Shown: in pieces, positions 40,849 through 50,022 of the stretch
Position numbering within the stretch: position 1 is the stretch's first letter
How the letters are laid out: every line of letters begins with the position of its first letter
NCBI RefSeq assembly: GCF_039975415.1
Contig: NZ_JBDWHD010000004.1
Source of the DNA: Ascidiaceihabitans sp039975415
GTDB lineage: Bacteria; Pseudomonadota; Alphaproteobacteria; Rhodobacterales; Rhodobacteraceae
DNA: 64,000 nucleotides
Reading direction: 5' to 3' (one strand)
Translations under genes and position numbers: made by a program
Notes under the pieces: model-generated
The model's input: only the letters and a program-made list of their open reading frames with translations
What the model was told of the DNA's origin: nothing
The model's database searches: none

Positions 40849-41991
40849 ATGCCCTTGGACCAAGATAAACCACTGAATTCTTTGGGTTTTGCGAAACACC
40901 CGTCCGAGACCCGCGTGGTTGTGGCAATGTCTGGCGGCGTCGACAGTTCGGTTGTTGCAGCAATGTTGGCCGAAGAAGGTTACGATGTGGTCGGTGTTAC
41001 GTTGCAACTTTACGATCATGGCGCGGCTCTGGCCAAACAAGGTGCGTGCTGCGCAGGCCTTGATATACACGACGCGCGGCGCGTGGCGGAAACCATGGGG
41101 TTTCCGCACTACGTGTTAGATTATGAGAACGTCTTCAAAGACGCGGTCATCGACGAATTCGCCGACAGCTATCTTGGCGGTGCGACACCTGTCCCTTGCA
41201 TTCGGTGTAATGAACGCGTGAAATTCAAAGACCTGCTTGAGACCGCAAAAGATCTGGAAGCTGACTGTATGGCGACCGGTCACTACATCCAAAGGTTGAG
41301 TGGATCTGAGGGGCCAGAACTACATTCAGCCGCAGATGCAGCCCGAGATCAAAGTTACTTTTTGTTTTCTACCACCCGCGAACAGCTGTCTTATCTACGA
41401 TTCCCCTTGGGCCATTTACCAACAAAAGACGAAACACGGGCGCTGGCCGCGAAATATGGCCTCAGCGTTGCTGACAAACCGGATAGTCAGGATATCTGTT
41501 TTGTCCCTAACGGTGACTATGCGTCGGTCATTCGCAAACTGCGGCCCGAAGCGGCGGCCCCGGGCGATATCGTGGACACGGCGGGCACTGTTCTGGCGCA
41601 ACACGACGGTGTCATCAACTACACCATTGGCCAGCGCCGTGGCTTGGGGATCGGTGGATTGTCCGATCCGCTGTATGTTGTGAAACTGGATGCAGACAGC
41701 CGTCAGGTTGTGGTTGGTCCTAAATCGATGCTGGCGACCCGCAGTGTGCCGGTGCGTGAAATCAATTGGCTGGGAGACACGTCATTTGACAGCCAACCCG
41801 AATGGCATCTGGCTGTTAAGGTCCGGTCAACCCGTCCGCCCACTGACGCAATCCTGCGACCATTGTCGGCAACGACTGCAACCGTTGAACTGGTCGCCGC
41901 AGAGGAAGGCGTGTCCCCCGGTCAGGCATGTGTGTTCTACGACCGCGACAGTTCTCGCATCTTTGGTGGCGGTTGGATTCACAAGGGATAG
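40849..41991 (+). CDS. mnmA: tRNA-specific 2-thiouridylase MnmA
   Basis: It thiolates the wobble uridine of Glu, Gln and Lys tRNAs. The 380 residues have the PP-loop SGGVDSS (28-34), catalytic Cys120 (RCNERVKF) and Cys217 (SQDICFVP), and the GQRRGLGIGG segment. A TTG at 40822 is in frame, but the ATG at 40849 follows TGGAGA. The stop codon (41989-41991) lies inside a perfect 16-bp tandem duplication. It is divergent from sciP. Confidence 0.95.
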   Translation: MPLDQDKPLNSLGFAKHPSETRVVVAMSGGVDSSVVAAMLAEEGYDVVGVTLQLYDHGAALAKQGACCAGLDIHDARRVAETMGFPHYVLDYENVFKDAVIDEFADSYLGGATPVPCIRCNERVKFKDLLETAKDLEADCMATGHYIQRLSGSEGPELHSAADAARDQSYFLFSTTREQLSYLRFPLGHLPTKDETRALAAKYGLSVADKPDSQDICFVPNGDYASVIRKLRPEAAAPGDIVDTAGTVLAQHDGVINYTIGQRRGLGIGGLSDPLYVVKLDADSRQVVVGPKSMLATRSVPVREINWLGDTSFDSQPEWHLAVKVRSTRPPTDAILRPLSATTATVELVAAEEGVSPGQACVFYDRDSSRIFGGGWIHKG

Positions 41992-42016
41992 GTCGTTTGG
42001 GGGATAGGTCGTTTGG
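41985..42016 (+). repeat. Perfect 16-bp tandem duplication across the mnmA stop codon
   Basis: GGGATAGGTCGTTTGG occurs at 41985-42000 and again at 42001-42016 with no spacer. The TAG of mnmA is in the first unit. It runs straight into the C-rich dispersed element. Confidence 0.95.
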
Positions 42017-42069
42017 GGCGCTGCCCCCGGCCTGCGGCCTCCCCCGGGATATTTTTAGCGAAAAGAAAC
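42015..42069 (+). repeat. Dispersed C-rich intergenic element, copy C
   Basis: A GGGGC/GCCCC hairpin (42015-42027), a GGCC-TGC-GGCC palindrome (42029-42039), then CCCCCGGGATATTTTTAGCG and AAAAGAAAC. It ends directly at the lpxB stop codon between the convergent mnmA and lpxB genes. Confidence 0.75.
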
Positions 42070-43236
42070 TTAAAGCCGTTTCAGAACTGCTTTTGCAGCA
42101 CGCAGACCGGGGTCTTCACCACCTTCACCCAACTTTTGCATCGTATCAGCCATCGCTTTCAACTGAAGCGTGGGGTCTTGCATCAAGCCCCTTAACCCAT
42201 CCGCGATGAGGTCTGCACGGCAGTTTTCAGCGACAAATTCCGGAACATGCCGCGTGTCGCTGACCAGATTGATAAGGTTGCCAGTATCCGTGATCACCAT
42301 CCGTTTGATAATCTGGCGGCTGATCCACCCCATATCAAACACACTGACCATCGGGGTACGTGCTGCGGACAATTCCAAAGCGACCGTGCCGGACACGGCC
42401 AAAGCAAAGTCAGCGGCCGCAAAAGCGTCCCGCTTTTCGGCCTGGGCCTGTCCCAACGGTTTTTCCCGCGGGTCTAAAAGAACCGAAGGCACAGCCCAGG
42501 ACCGCGCCATGTCTTCCACCAGTCCCGCCACGGGACCTGCCGCAGGCACAAGCACCTTCATGTTAGGATGTTGTGGCGCAAGGTGCGCCAAAGTTTCGCC
42601 CAAAACAGGCCCCAACCGTGTAACTTCGCTGCGCCGTGATCCGGGCAACAGCAACAAAAGCGGTGCGGCATCATCCAGATTGTGCCGTACTTTGAAAGAT
42701 GCAGCGTCTTGCGCGGACACCTTGGGTTCGCTGACCACAGGATGGCCGACAAAATCGCATTCCATGCCTGCGGCTTCCATGTAGGGTGGCTCAAAGGGAA
42801 ACAGCGCCAGAACGTGGTCGATCACTTTTGCCATTTTTGCAGCACGCCCCGGGCGCCACGCCCAAACCGTCGGGGCCACATAATGGACGCAGCGGATATC
42901 TGACGCGGCCTTGACCTGACTGGCGACCCGCAAACAAAAATCCGGACTGTCGATGGTGATCAGAACGTCAGGCGCCATGGCGACAACGGCTTGAGCTGTA
43001 TCGCGGATGCGCCGTTTCAATTGGCGGTACTTAGGCAAAATTTCGGCGATGCCCATGAGACTGAGTTCGTTCATATCAAAACGACTGCTCAGCCCTTGGG
43101 CTTGCATGTGTTCGCCCCCAACACCGTCGAATGCCACATCGGGCCTGAGCTGCTTCAACCCAGTCATCAAAGCCCCGCCCAGCTTGTCGCCGGATGGTTC
43201 GCCTGCGATCACAAAGACACGCAACGGATCACTCAC
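42070..43236 (-). CDS. lpxB: Lipid-A-disaccharide synthase LpxB
   Basis: It joins lipid X and UDP-diacylglucosamine to give the lipid A disaccharide. The 388 residues start VFVIAGEPSGDKLGGALM and contain SLMGIAEILPKY, YVAPTVWAWRPGRA and LLLLPGSRRSEVTRL, all family hallmarks. The frame extends to 43305, but the GTG at 43236 gives the family length and overlaps the lpxI stop by eight bases. It is the last gene of the envelope cluster. Confidence 0.95.
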   Translation of the reverse strand: MSDPLRVFVIAGEPSGDKLGGALMTGLKQLRPDVAFDGVGGEHMQAQGLSSRFDMNELSLMGIAEILPKYRQLKRRIRDTAQAVVAMAPDVLITIDSPDFCLRVASQVKAASDIRCVHYVAPTVWAWRPGRAAKMAKVIDHVLALFPFEPPYMEAAGMECDFVGHPVVSEPKVSAQDAASFKVRHNLDDAAPLLLLLPGSRRSEVTRLGPVLGETLAHLAPQHPNMKVLVPAAGPVAGLVEDMARSWAVPSVLLDPREKPLGQAQAEKRDAFAAADFALAVSGTVALELSAARTPMVSVFDMGWISRQIIKRMVITDTGNLINLVSDTRHVPEFVAENCRADLIADGLRGLMQDPTLQLKAMADTMQKLGEGGEDPGLRAAKAVLKRL

Positions 43237-44020
43237 CGCTGCGCGCCCAAAGAACGATGTCCGCATTATTTGCGAGTTCCACACAGCGATCCTGTTCCAG
43301 AACAATCACGTCGCCTGCGTCAATAACAATGCCTGCAAGCTCTGCTTTTATGACTGCCAAAATAGTATCAGGGCCGATCGTCGGCATATCGGCGCGCGTG
43401 TCTTGTCCCAATTTTGGCCCCTTGATCAGGACGCCGTGTTTGCGCAGCGGGGTTTGCGGCAGATGTGCCAACAAGAAGTCTGTGCCGCCGATGGTTTCCA
43501 TGCCCAAAAGCTGGCCTCCCCCTGTCACGCAAGCTTGCCCAACGTCCATAGGTGCCAATGCCGCCAAAACATCCGCGCCAAGCTTGGCATCTTTGCGCAT
43601 TTGCGCATCGGGCCATTTTTCAGACAGGACACCGGGCTGTGCAACAAGATCAGGTGCCAATTCATGCGCGGCGCGGACCGTGAACCCGGTTTGCTCAAAA
43701 AGCCCCATGATCGCACGAAGCGCCCCATCATCCCCCGCACCTAGAGCACCCGCAATCAAAGGGACCAAGGGTTTAGTATGTTCGTCCAACGCGTTCGGGT
43801 CCAGCACGGGGCGATCAATTGCACCGCAAAGACACACGTCCGTGACACCGTGGTGGCCAAGTTCAATCAAAAGCGTTCCAAGTGTTTCAAGCCGAAACGT
43901 CAGATCAACATCCAAGCCGTCGGGAACCGATCCCGCCATAGCGCAGACAAGCGGGAATTCGGGCTGCGCCTGCGCAACCTTTGCAGGCAGTGCGCCAGAA
44001 CCACAAATCAGCGCAAGCAT
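43229..44020 (-). CDS. lpxI: UDP-2,3-diacylglucosamine diphosphatase LpxI
   Basis: It releases UMP from UDP-2,3-diacylglucosamine to make lipid X, replacing LpxH of E. coli. The 263 residues (former DUF1009) show LALICGSGALPAKVAQ, GTLLIELGHHGVTDVCLCGAI, DDGALRAIMGLFEQTGF and the C-terminal EQDRCVELANNADIVLW. It is encoded between lpxA and lpxB with one- and eight-base overlaps, as first described for Caulobacter. Confidence 0.95.
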   Translation of the reverse strand: MLALICGSGALPAKVAQAQPEFPLVCAMAGSVPDGLDVDLTFRLETLGTLLIELGHHGVTDVCLCGAIDRPVLDPNALDEHTKPLVPLIAGALGAGDDGALRAIMGLFEQTGFTVRAAHELAPDLVAQPGVLSEKWPDAQMRKDAKLGADVLAALAPMDVGQACVTGGGQLLGMETIGGTDFLLAHLPQTPLRKHGVLIKGPKLGQDTRADMPTIGPDTILAVIKAELAGIVIDAGDVIVLEQDRCVELANNADIVLWARSGE

Positions 44021-44811
44021 CAGCGCGGCGTCAGGAACGACCGGTCACTGTCGCCCATCACAAAGTCTACGATTTCTTTTACAAAACTGCTGTCCGTCTC
44101 AGCCCCAAGACGTGCAGCACGGTCGTGAAACGTACCCTCGCCCTGCGCCAACATCTGGAAAGCCGCCCGCAATGCCGTGATGTCGGACCGTACAACCCCA
44201 CGCCGTTTCAGCCCGACAAGGTTCAGACCGTCCAATTCGCCGCGTGGCGCCTGCACAAGGCCGTAAGGAATGACGTCGTTTGTCACCATGGTCACCGCGC
44301 CAATAATGGCACCCTTTCCGATGCGCACAAACTGATGAATGCCGGCAAGCCCGCCCACAATCACATCGTCTTCCAAGACACAGTGTCCCGCGATCGCGGC
44401 AGAATTCACAACAATGACACGGTTGCCTACAATCGCATCATGGGCGATGTGACACCCCGCCATAAACAGGCCGTCGTCGCCGATCTTGGTGACGCCGCCG
44501 CCCCCTTCGGTGCCCGCGTTCATGGTGACATGTTCCCGAATACGGTTCCGCGCACCGATCTGCAAAGCAGAGCTTTCGCCTTTGAACTTCAGATCCTGTG
44601 GAATTTCCCCGATGACCGCAAAAGAAAAAATCATCGTGCCTTCGCCGACCGTCGTTTTGCCAGTCACCACCACATGGCTTTTCAGTTCCACATCGGGGCC
44701 CAGAACAACGTCAGGACCAACCACGCAAAATGGGCCGACTTTGGCTGTGGGATCAATGACAGCGCCGATTTCTATTACAGCTGAAGGGTGAACATTGTGC
44801 ATGGCACTCAT
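44020..44811 (-). CDS. lpxA: UDP-N-acetylglucosamine acyltransferase LpxA
   Basis: The first acylation of lipid A synthesis. The 263 residues form a left-handed beta helix of hexapeptide repeats (NVHPSAVIEIGAVIDPTAKVG onward, shown by VHPSAVIEIG) with the catalytic histidine in GCHIAHDAIVGN and the late LNLVGLKRRG segment. Length matches E. coli LpxA. It overlaps fabZ by four bases and lpxI by one. Confidence 0.96.
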   Translation of the reverse strand: MSAMHNVHPSAVIEIGAVIDPTAKVGPFCVVGPDVVLGPDVELKSHVVVTGKTTVGEGTMIFSFAVIGEIPQDLKFKGESSALQIGARNRIREHVTMNAGTEGGGGVTKIGDDGLFMAGCHIAHDAIVGNRVIVVNSAAIAGHCVLEDDVIVGGLAGIHQFVRIGKGAIIGAVTMVTNDVIPYGLVQAPRGELDGLNLVGLKRRGVVRSDITALRAAFQMLAQGEGTFHDRAARLGAETDSSFVKEIVDFVMGDSDRSFLTPR

Positions 44812-45272
44812 TCCTTGGGCAAATCCATCATGGCGGTAAATTGCGCTTCGGCGGCCATTTCACCATCGACTTCAGCCACACCGGAGAATTTCCAAACTTT
44901 TCCACCCGGTTTGCCGCGCACTGTTGTCAGCTTCAATTCAAGGACGTCGCCGGGGATGACCTTGCGGCGGAACTTACAGGCGTCGATGGCCATAAAATAG
45001 ACCAGCATTTCCTTGTCGGCCATTTCCAGCGCAGTGCCAACCATCACAGCGGCCGTTTGCGCCATGGCCTCGACGATGGTGACGCCGGGCATGATCGGGT
45101 TTCCCGGAAAGTGGCCTTGGAAGTGCGGTTCGTTCATTGTGACGTTTTTGATGCCACGTGCCGATTGGGTGCCATCGATATCGACAACCTTATCCACCAA
45201 CAAAAACGGGTAGCGGTGAGGCAAAATGCGTTGGATCAGTTGGATGTCGGCGCTCAGTAGCTCGGTACTCAT
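44808..45272 (-). CDS. fabZ: 3-hydroxyacyl-ACP dehydratase FabZ
   Basis: A hotdog-fold dehydratase of fatty acid elongation. The 154 residues carry the catalytic His54 in GHFPGNPIMPG and Glu68 in VEAMAQ. ILPHRYPFLLVDKV at the start is the family signature. In most Proteobacteria lpxD lies between ompH/skp and fabZ; here only 75 bp separate them, so lpxD must be elsewhere. Confidence 0.96.
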   Translation of the reverse strand: MSTELLSADIQLIQRILPHRYPFLLVDKVVDIDGTQSARGIKNVTMNEPHFQGHFPGNPIMPGVTIVEAMAQTAAVMVGTALEMADKEMLVYFMAIDACKFRRKVIPGDVLELKLTTVRGKPGGKVWKFSGVAEVDGEMAAEAQFTAMMDLPKE

Positions 45273-45347
45273 AGCTGCTCATTTCTTGGTGTTGAATAAA
45301 GTTACCCCCTGCCTAGCAAGCCACGCTTGGCGGAGCAAGAGAGAGGC

Positions 45348-45902
45348 TTAGTCGTCCGACGGTAGCGGTGCCTCACCTGCGCCCAGGGTTTGATTGATAC
45401 GCGCAATGGCCGCAGCCGTAATATCGATGGCACCGGCACTTAAAAAGACGTCGCGGCGTTCGATGATAATGGCGGCCCCGGCTTCTCGCATCAGATCTTC
45501 AAGAATGGGGGCCGCGGCGAGAAGGAATGTGCGTTGCTGGTCGTCAAGACGCGCATTGAGTGACTGGGTCTTTTTCTGTTGTTGCTGGCGAATATCACGA
45601 ACTTTTTCGTCAAACGCATCGGCAAGAATGCGAAATGCCTCTGGCGTCATGGTTTTACGCTTGTCTGTCAGATTAAGCTCTTCCGCTTCCAGGTCCGCTT
45701 CAATGCGCCGGTTCTCTGATGAAAGCTCTGCCCCCAAAGCGTCCAGTTCGGCCACAACACGGCGGCCAAAATCACTGTTTTGATACAAACGGTCGCTGTC
45801 GATTGTAAGAACCGGACTGCGCACCGGCGGTGTTCCCTGTGCTGTGGCCGGGGCAACCGACATCGCCACCAACGCACAACACAGGATTAAAACACGCAGC
45901 AT
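45348..45902 (-). CDS. OmpH/Skp family periplasmic chaperone
   Basis: A 184-residue periplasmic protein related to Skp, which carries unfolded outer-membrane proteins to BamA. Residues 1-21 are a signal peptide (cleavage near ATAQG). The central ~90 residues are a charged coiled coil (AELSSENRRIEADLEAEELN, EKVRDIRQQQQKKTQ) followed by the helical return arm. The ATG at 45902 is seven bases past the bamA stop; a TTG one codon earlier is in frame. Its position after bamA supports the assignment. Confidence 0.87.
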   Translation of the reverse strand: MLRVLILCCALVAMSVAPATAQGTPPVRSPVLTIDSDRLYQNSDFGRRVVAELDALGAELSSENRRIEADLEAEELNLTDKRKTMTPEAFRILADAFDEKVRDIRQQQQKKTQSLNARLDDQQRTFLLAAAPILEDLMREAGAAIIIERRDVFLSAGAIDITAAAIARINQTLGAGEAPLPSDD

Positions 45903-45908
45903 CAAAGC

Positions 45909-48290
45909 TTAGAACGTTGTGGACAGGGTCAGATCGAACTTCTGCTCGCGGTCGAATTCTTCCTTGCGGATCGCGTCGGTAAAGTTGAACCGCAATGGTC
46001 CCACTGGCGTATCCCACAAGATTGAAAAGCCAATCACGTGACGGAACGAACCCGTTTCACCCACCAGCGTAGAACCCGAGGCATTGACCGAATTGAGGTT
46101 CCACAGGTTGGCCACATCATAGAAAACAGCGCCGCGGATGCCGTATTCTTCAGGCAGACCCAATGGGAATTCCGCCTCGATGCGTGCAGCAACGTAGTAG
46201 TTACCACCAAGTGAATCACGGCCAGGCGATCCGATGTCGCGTGGACCAATACCACCGCTTTCAAAGCCGCGAATGTTGGTTTGGCTTAGAATGAAACGGT
46301 CGTCGGTGCGGTTTGTGCCACCACGCCAAGCCAACGCACCACCCTCGATGGACGTGCTAAGCTTGATGTCGTTGTTGAAGATCAGACGCTGCGACGCAAT
46401 GCGGAAGGTGGATTTGATGTATTCGTTGTCACCCCCGAAACCCGCGATGTCTGAACCAACCTGAATGAACACACCGCCATCCGCTACGCCGCTCGCGGTG
46501 CGCGTGTCGTAGGTGTATTCGAAACCGACGGCAGATGTGAATTGATCACCGCTGGCAATTTCGCGATTGATGACAGGGCTGGCTGTCACACCGCTTTGGG
46601 CCACCATGGACGATTGGGAGGCAGTATAACGCAACTGCAAACGGCCGTATTCGCTGATCGGGAACGTCAGGCTGGGGCGGAACAAGATACGTTCAGTCCC
46701 AAATGTCAGGTTGTCGCTGTCTGTTTCGCGGTAGTCCAAGCGCAAGCCAAACGCCACATCGCGCCCCAAGAAAGCAGGTTCAACAAAGTTGAATCCGTAT
46801 TGCTCAGATTCTTCAGCAGTCGAGAATGACAAGGTCAGTTGCTGACCCCGGCCCACAAAGTTGCGTTCCTGAAAGCTGATCGCCAGACCAAAGCCGCTGG
46901 ATGCCGAAAAAGACCCGCCAAAGTTCAAAGACCCTGTTGGTTTTTCTTCGACGTCAACGTCCACGATGATCTGGTCGGGGCTTGACCCTTCACGTGCATT
47001 CACTTGCGCCGTTTCAAAGAAGTCCAGCGCACGAATACGTTCCGCACTTTCGCGGATTTCACGTGGGTTGAAGGGATCGCCTTCCGCCACACGGAATTGA
47101 CGGCGGATCACTTGGTCCAAGGTGGTTGTGTTGCCTTCGATGTCAATGCGTTCCACGAACACGCGTGGGCCACGGGTCAACACGAATTCAATATCAAGCG
47201 TCAGATCACGGTCATTGCGCGAGATGCGCGGCTCAACCCGAAGGAAGTTCACACCCTGACGAATGGCCAATCGTTCCATCCGCGAGATTTCGTTTTCCAC
47301 CAAAGTCGGGGAATAGGTCACGCCGGGGCGTACTTTTATAACCGACTGGTAGTCGTCGCTGTCGACTTCGCTAAGTTCACTGACCGTGGTGATTTCACCA
47401 AACGAAAATTGCTGACCTTCTTGCACATTGAAGACGATGAAATAGCCATCGCGTTCTTCAGCCAGTTCCGCATTTACCGAATTTGTGCGGAAATCAACGT
47501 AACCGCGTGAGAAATAGAAATCCTGCAACACTTGTTTGTCGAATTCGATACGGTCAGCCACGAATGTGTCTTTGCGGATCAGGGTACGGAAAATACCGGC
47601 CTGCTTAGTGTCTAGCACGCGGCGCAAACGGCGATCGGAATAGACGCGGTTGCCGACAAAGCTGAGACGTTCGATTTCAACGACGTCGCCTTCGAAGATT
47701 TCAAACACCAGATCAACGCGGTTGTCGCTGCGGCGAATGATGCGGGGCGACACGCGGGCGGCCAAACGGCCATCGCTGGAATAGGCTTCGGCGATGGCAG
47801 CCGCGTCTTTTTCCGCGGTTGTCGGGTTGAACGCACGGCGCACGGCGGATGTGACCAACGCAGACAAGGCTTCATCTTTGATGCGGCGATTGCCCTCAAA
47901 GCTGATGCGGTTGATTGTGGGATATTCCACAACAACGATGCGCAAGGTGTTCCCTGCCGGCACAATTTCAACGCTTTCGAACAATCCGCTGTTTTGCAGC
48001 TTCTGGAATGCGTCGTTCAATTGGCCCGCAGAAACTGTTTTGCCACGGGCGATTCCTGCCTGGCTGAGGATCGCAGCATCACCGATACGCTCATTGCCAT
48101 CGATAACAATGTTGCCAAAGCGATAGTTTTGCGCCTCGGCTTGCGCCGCTTGCAGTACCCAAGTCACTGAAAAGAAAGATAAAATAAGACAAGCGCGCAG
48201 AACACGGCCCATCACGTTATGTTTTTTGTGCATTTGAAAGCGCCCGCTCGAAGACCCCAGTCTCATGGTTGTAACCCACTCTTCAGACAT
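45909..48290 (-). CDS. bamA: Outer-membrane protein assembly factor BamA
   Basis: The core of the BAM complex, which inserts beta-barrels. The 793 residues have an N-terminal signal sequence after a short extension (cleavage likely near AEAQN, residues ~50-54), five POTRA repeats (starting IVIDGNERIGDAAILSQAGI) and a 16-strand barrel with the lid-loop motif NIRGFESGGIGPR (VRGF/Y type), ending LTLSTTF. The translated N-terminus may instead begin at a later methionine. Neighbours are rseP upstream and ompH downstream. Confidence 0.96.
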   Translation of the reverse strand: MSEEWVTTMRLGSSSGRFQMHKKHNVMGRVLRACLILSFFSVTWVLQAAQAEAQNYRFGNIVIDGNERIGDAAILSQAGIARGKTVSAGQLNDAFQKLQNSGLFESVEIVPAGNTLRIVVVEYPTINRISFEGNRRIKDEALSALVTSAVRRAFNPTTAEKDAAAIAEAYSSDGRLAARVSPRIIRRSDNRVDLVFEIFEGDVVEIERLSFVGNRVYSDRRLRRVLDTKQAGIFRTLIRKDTFVADRIEFDKQVLQDFYFSRGYVDFRTNSVNAELAEERDGYFIVFNVQEGQQFSFGEITTVSELSEVDSDDYQSVIKVRPGVTYSPTLVENEISRMERLAIRQGVNFLRVEPRISRNDRDLTLDIEFVLTRGPRVFVERIDIEGNTTTLDQVIRRQFRVAEGDPFNPREIRESAERIRALDFFETAQVNAREGSSPDQIIVDVDVEEKPTGSLNFGGSFSASSGFGLAISFQERNFVGRGQQLTLSFSTAEESEQYGFNFVEPAFLGRDVAFGLRLDYRETDSDNLTFGTERILFRPSLTFPISEYGRLQLRYTASQSSMVAQSGVTASPVINREIASGDQFTSAVGFEYTYDTRTASGVADGGVFIQVGSDIAGFGGDNEYIKSTFRIASQRLIFNNDIKLSTSIEGGALAWRGGTNRTDDRFILSQTNIRGFESGGIGPRDIGSPGRDSLGGNYYVAARIEAEFPLGLPEEYGIRGAVFYDVANLWNLNSVNASGSTLVGETGSFRHVIGFSILWDTPVGPLRFNFTDAIRKEEFDREQKFDLTLSTTF

Positions 48291-48339
48291 TGATGTCCTT
48301 GTGAGTACCCAGATTACGCAGGCTTGTCAAAACGCCAAA

Positions 48340-48362
48340 GGCCCCGATTAGGTATCGGAGCC
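48340..48362 (-). terminator. Terminator-like hairpin after the 41-aa peptide gene
   Basis: GGCCCCGAT (48340-48348) and ATCGGAGCC (48354-48362) pair with one mismatch that becomes a G-U pair only in the minus-strand RNA. TTTGGCGTTTTG follows on that strand. It separates the peptide gene from bamA, 50 bp before its start. Confidence 0.6.
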
Positions 48363-48390
48363 CATAAATATTTCAATATGTAGCGGTTGA

Positions 48391-48516
48391 CTACAATCCG
48401 CTCAGCCAAACGCCCGCGACAAGACCAATGAAAAGTGAACCAACAAACAGCACACGATCAAGGTTGAGTTCCATCAACAGGCCAAGCCCACGATATCCGC
48501 TTTGAATGGTTTGCAT
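48391..48516 (-). CDS. 41-residue single-pass membrane microprotein between rseP and bamA
   Basis: MQTIQSGYRGLGLLMELNLD is followed by a 20-residue hydrophobic stretch (RVLFVGSLFIGLVAGVWLSG) at the C-terminus. AAGGA lies nine bases before the ATG. A hairpin follows the stop. It sits alone in the 386-bp gap between rseP and bamA. I do not recognise it. The setting suggests an envelope role, which is inference only. Confidence 0.55.
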   Translation of the reverse strand: MQTIQSGYRGLGLLMELNLDRVLFVGSLFIGLVAGVWLSGL

Positions 48517-48676
48517 GTGTTTACGTCCTTCTCGTTGTGATCAGGGAGTAACTGTCAAATTTGTCTGCATTAGGGCCAAATGTGGCGAAACTAGGGCATT
48601 TGCCGCGTTACAAAACGGCAGCGCAATGGCTTGAACACCATCCAGACGCTGCCATTTGCGTTAGATCTCAACCGCT

Positions 48677-50017
48677 TTATGGGCAGAATAAATCATTGCC
48701 CAACGCAAAGACCATCAAGGTCAGCACCAAAGCCAGACCAATGGTCATCAACACACGCATCCACGTGTCGCTGGGCGGTTTGCCTGTGACAGCTTCATAG
48801 GCGTAAAACACCAAATGGCCGCCGTCCAATGCGGGGATCGGGAAAAGATTCAGGAACCCGACCGCTGTGCTGAGAACCGCGATGAAATTCAGAAACGGCA
48901 AGAACCCGGCAGAGGCCATAGCACCAGATGTTTGTGCGATACCGACGGGGCCAGACAGGTTACAAGTGCTGATGTCGCCCGAAATCATGTATTTAAGCCC
49001 GGTCAGGGATCCCGAGATAATCTCGCCGACGCGGGAGATACCGGCAGAGATCACAGTGGTCATGCCAAGGCTTTCTGTCGCGATTTCAAACGGAGCGCTG
49101 CTGAAGACGCCAATACGGTAATGCGTCTCGAACCCACCATCTGCGCTTGGCTCGTCTGTGCGTTTGGGGGTCATTTCGGCGTCAAATACTGTACCATCAC
49201 GCCAAACCGACAAAACGATAGGTTTGCCTTCAACGGCTTTTACAGCACGCACCAAATCGCCGAACGTGGCGATCGGCGCACCATCGGCTTGTACAATCAC
49301 GTCCCCTTCCATCAGTCCGGCACGTTGTCCGGCACCGCGCGGCGTCACACCACCGACACGCGCCGAAAACGGGTGTGGGCCTGTGACATCAAGCTCTGCT
49401 CCATCGCGCAGCACGGCATAGGTCACGTTGGTTTCATTGGGAAGCGTGTCTTGGGCAGGAAAGCTGACACTTCCGTCTTCAAGGCGCTGTCCGGCAACCG
49501 CCAGAACAACATCATCGGCCCGCAATTCGGACGTAACGGGCGTTGGGTGAATTTCACCTAAGGTCAAAGGATCACGCGGGGCCCCTGTCATGGAAAACAC
49601 AAAGGCAAACACGATGGCCGAGAATACAAAGTTGAACAAAGGGCCTGCAAAGACCGTCGCGGCGCGCGCCCACAAAGGCGCCCCGTGCATGGTCCGACGC
49701 AACGCGACAGGGTCGTCTTGCGCCTCGGCCATAGTGTCTTCATCTTTGCCCGAGGCCGCGTTCGCGTCGCCCGCAAATTTGACATAGCCCCCAAACGGTA
49801 ACGCCGCGATTTGCCACTGGGTGCCGCGCTTGTCCACGCCGCTCCAGATGACGGGACCAAACCCGATGCTGAAAATATCCGCATGAATGCCCGACCAACG
49901 CCCTACAATGTAGTGGCCGTATTCATGGACGGCCACGATGACGGATAACGCCAATACAAATGCCAGAATGGTCCAGCCAAAGCCGCCAAACTGCGAAATC
50001 AGTGATGCAATATCCAA
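48677..50017 (-). CDS. rseP: RIP metalloprotease RseP
   Basis: A site-2 intramembrane protease that cleaves anti-sigma factors and signal-peptide remnants. The 446 residues have the zinc site HEYGH (31-35) in the first helix, the FGPVIW and GGYVKFAGD segments, PDZ regions (APRGAGQRAGLMEGDVI), and the third zinc ligand in FLNLFPIPALDGGHL. Length is normal. It follows dxr by five bases on the same strand. Confidence 0.95.
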   Translation of the reverse strand: MDIASLISQFGGFGWTILAFVLALSVIVAVHEYGHYIVGRWSGIHADIFSIGFGPVIWSGVDKRGTQWQIAALPFGGYVKFAGDANAASGKDEDTMAEAQDDPVALRRTMHGAPLWARAATVFAGPLFNFVFSAIVFAFVFSMTGAPRDPLTLGEIHPTPVTSELRADDVVLAVAGQRLEDGSVSFPAQDTLPNETNVTYAVLRDGAELDVTGPHPFSARVGGVTPRGAGQRAGLMEGDVIVQADGAPIATFGDLVRAVKAVEGKPIVLSVWRDGTVFDAEMTPKRTDEPSADGGFETHYRIGVFSSAPFEIATESLGMTTVISAGISRVGEIISGSLTGLKYMISGDISTCNLSGPVGIAQTSGAMASAGFLPFLNFIAVLSTAVGFLNLFPIPALDGGHLVFYAYEAVTGKPPSDTWMRVLMTIGLALVLTLMVFALGNDLFCP

Positions 50018-50022
50018 TGCGC

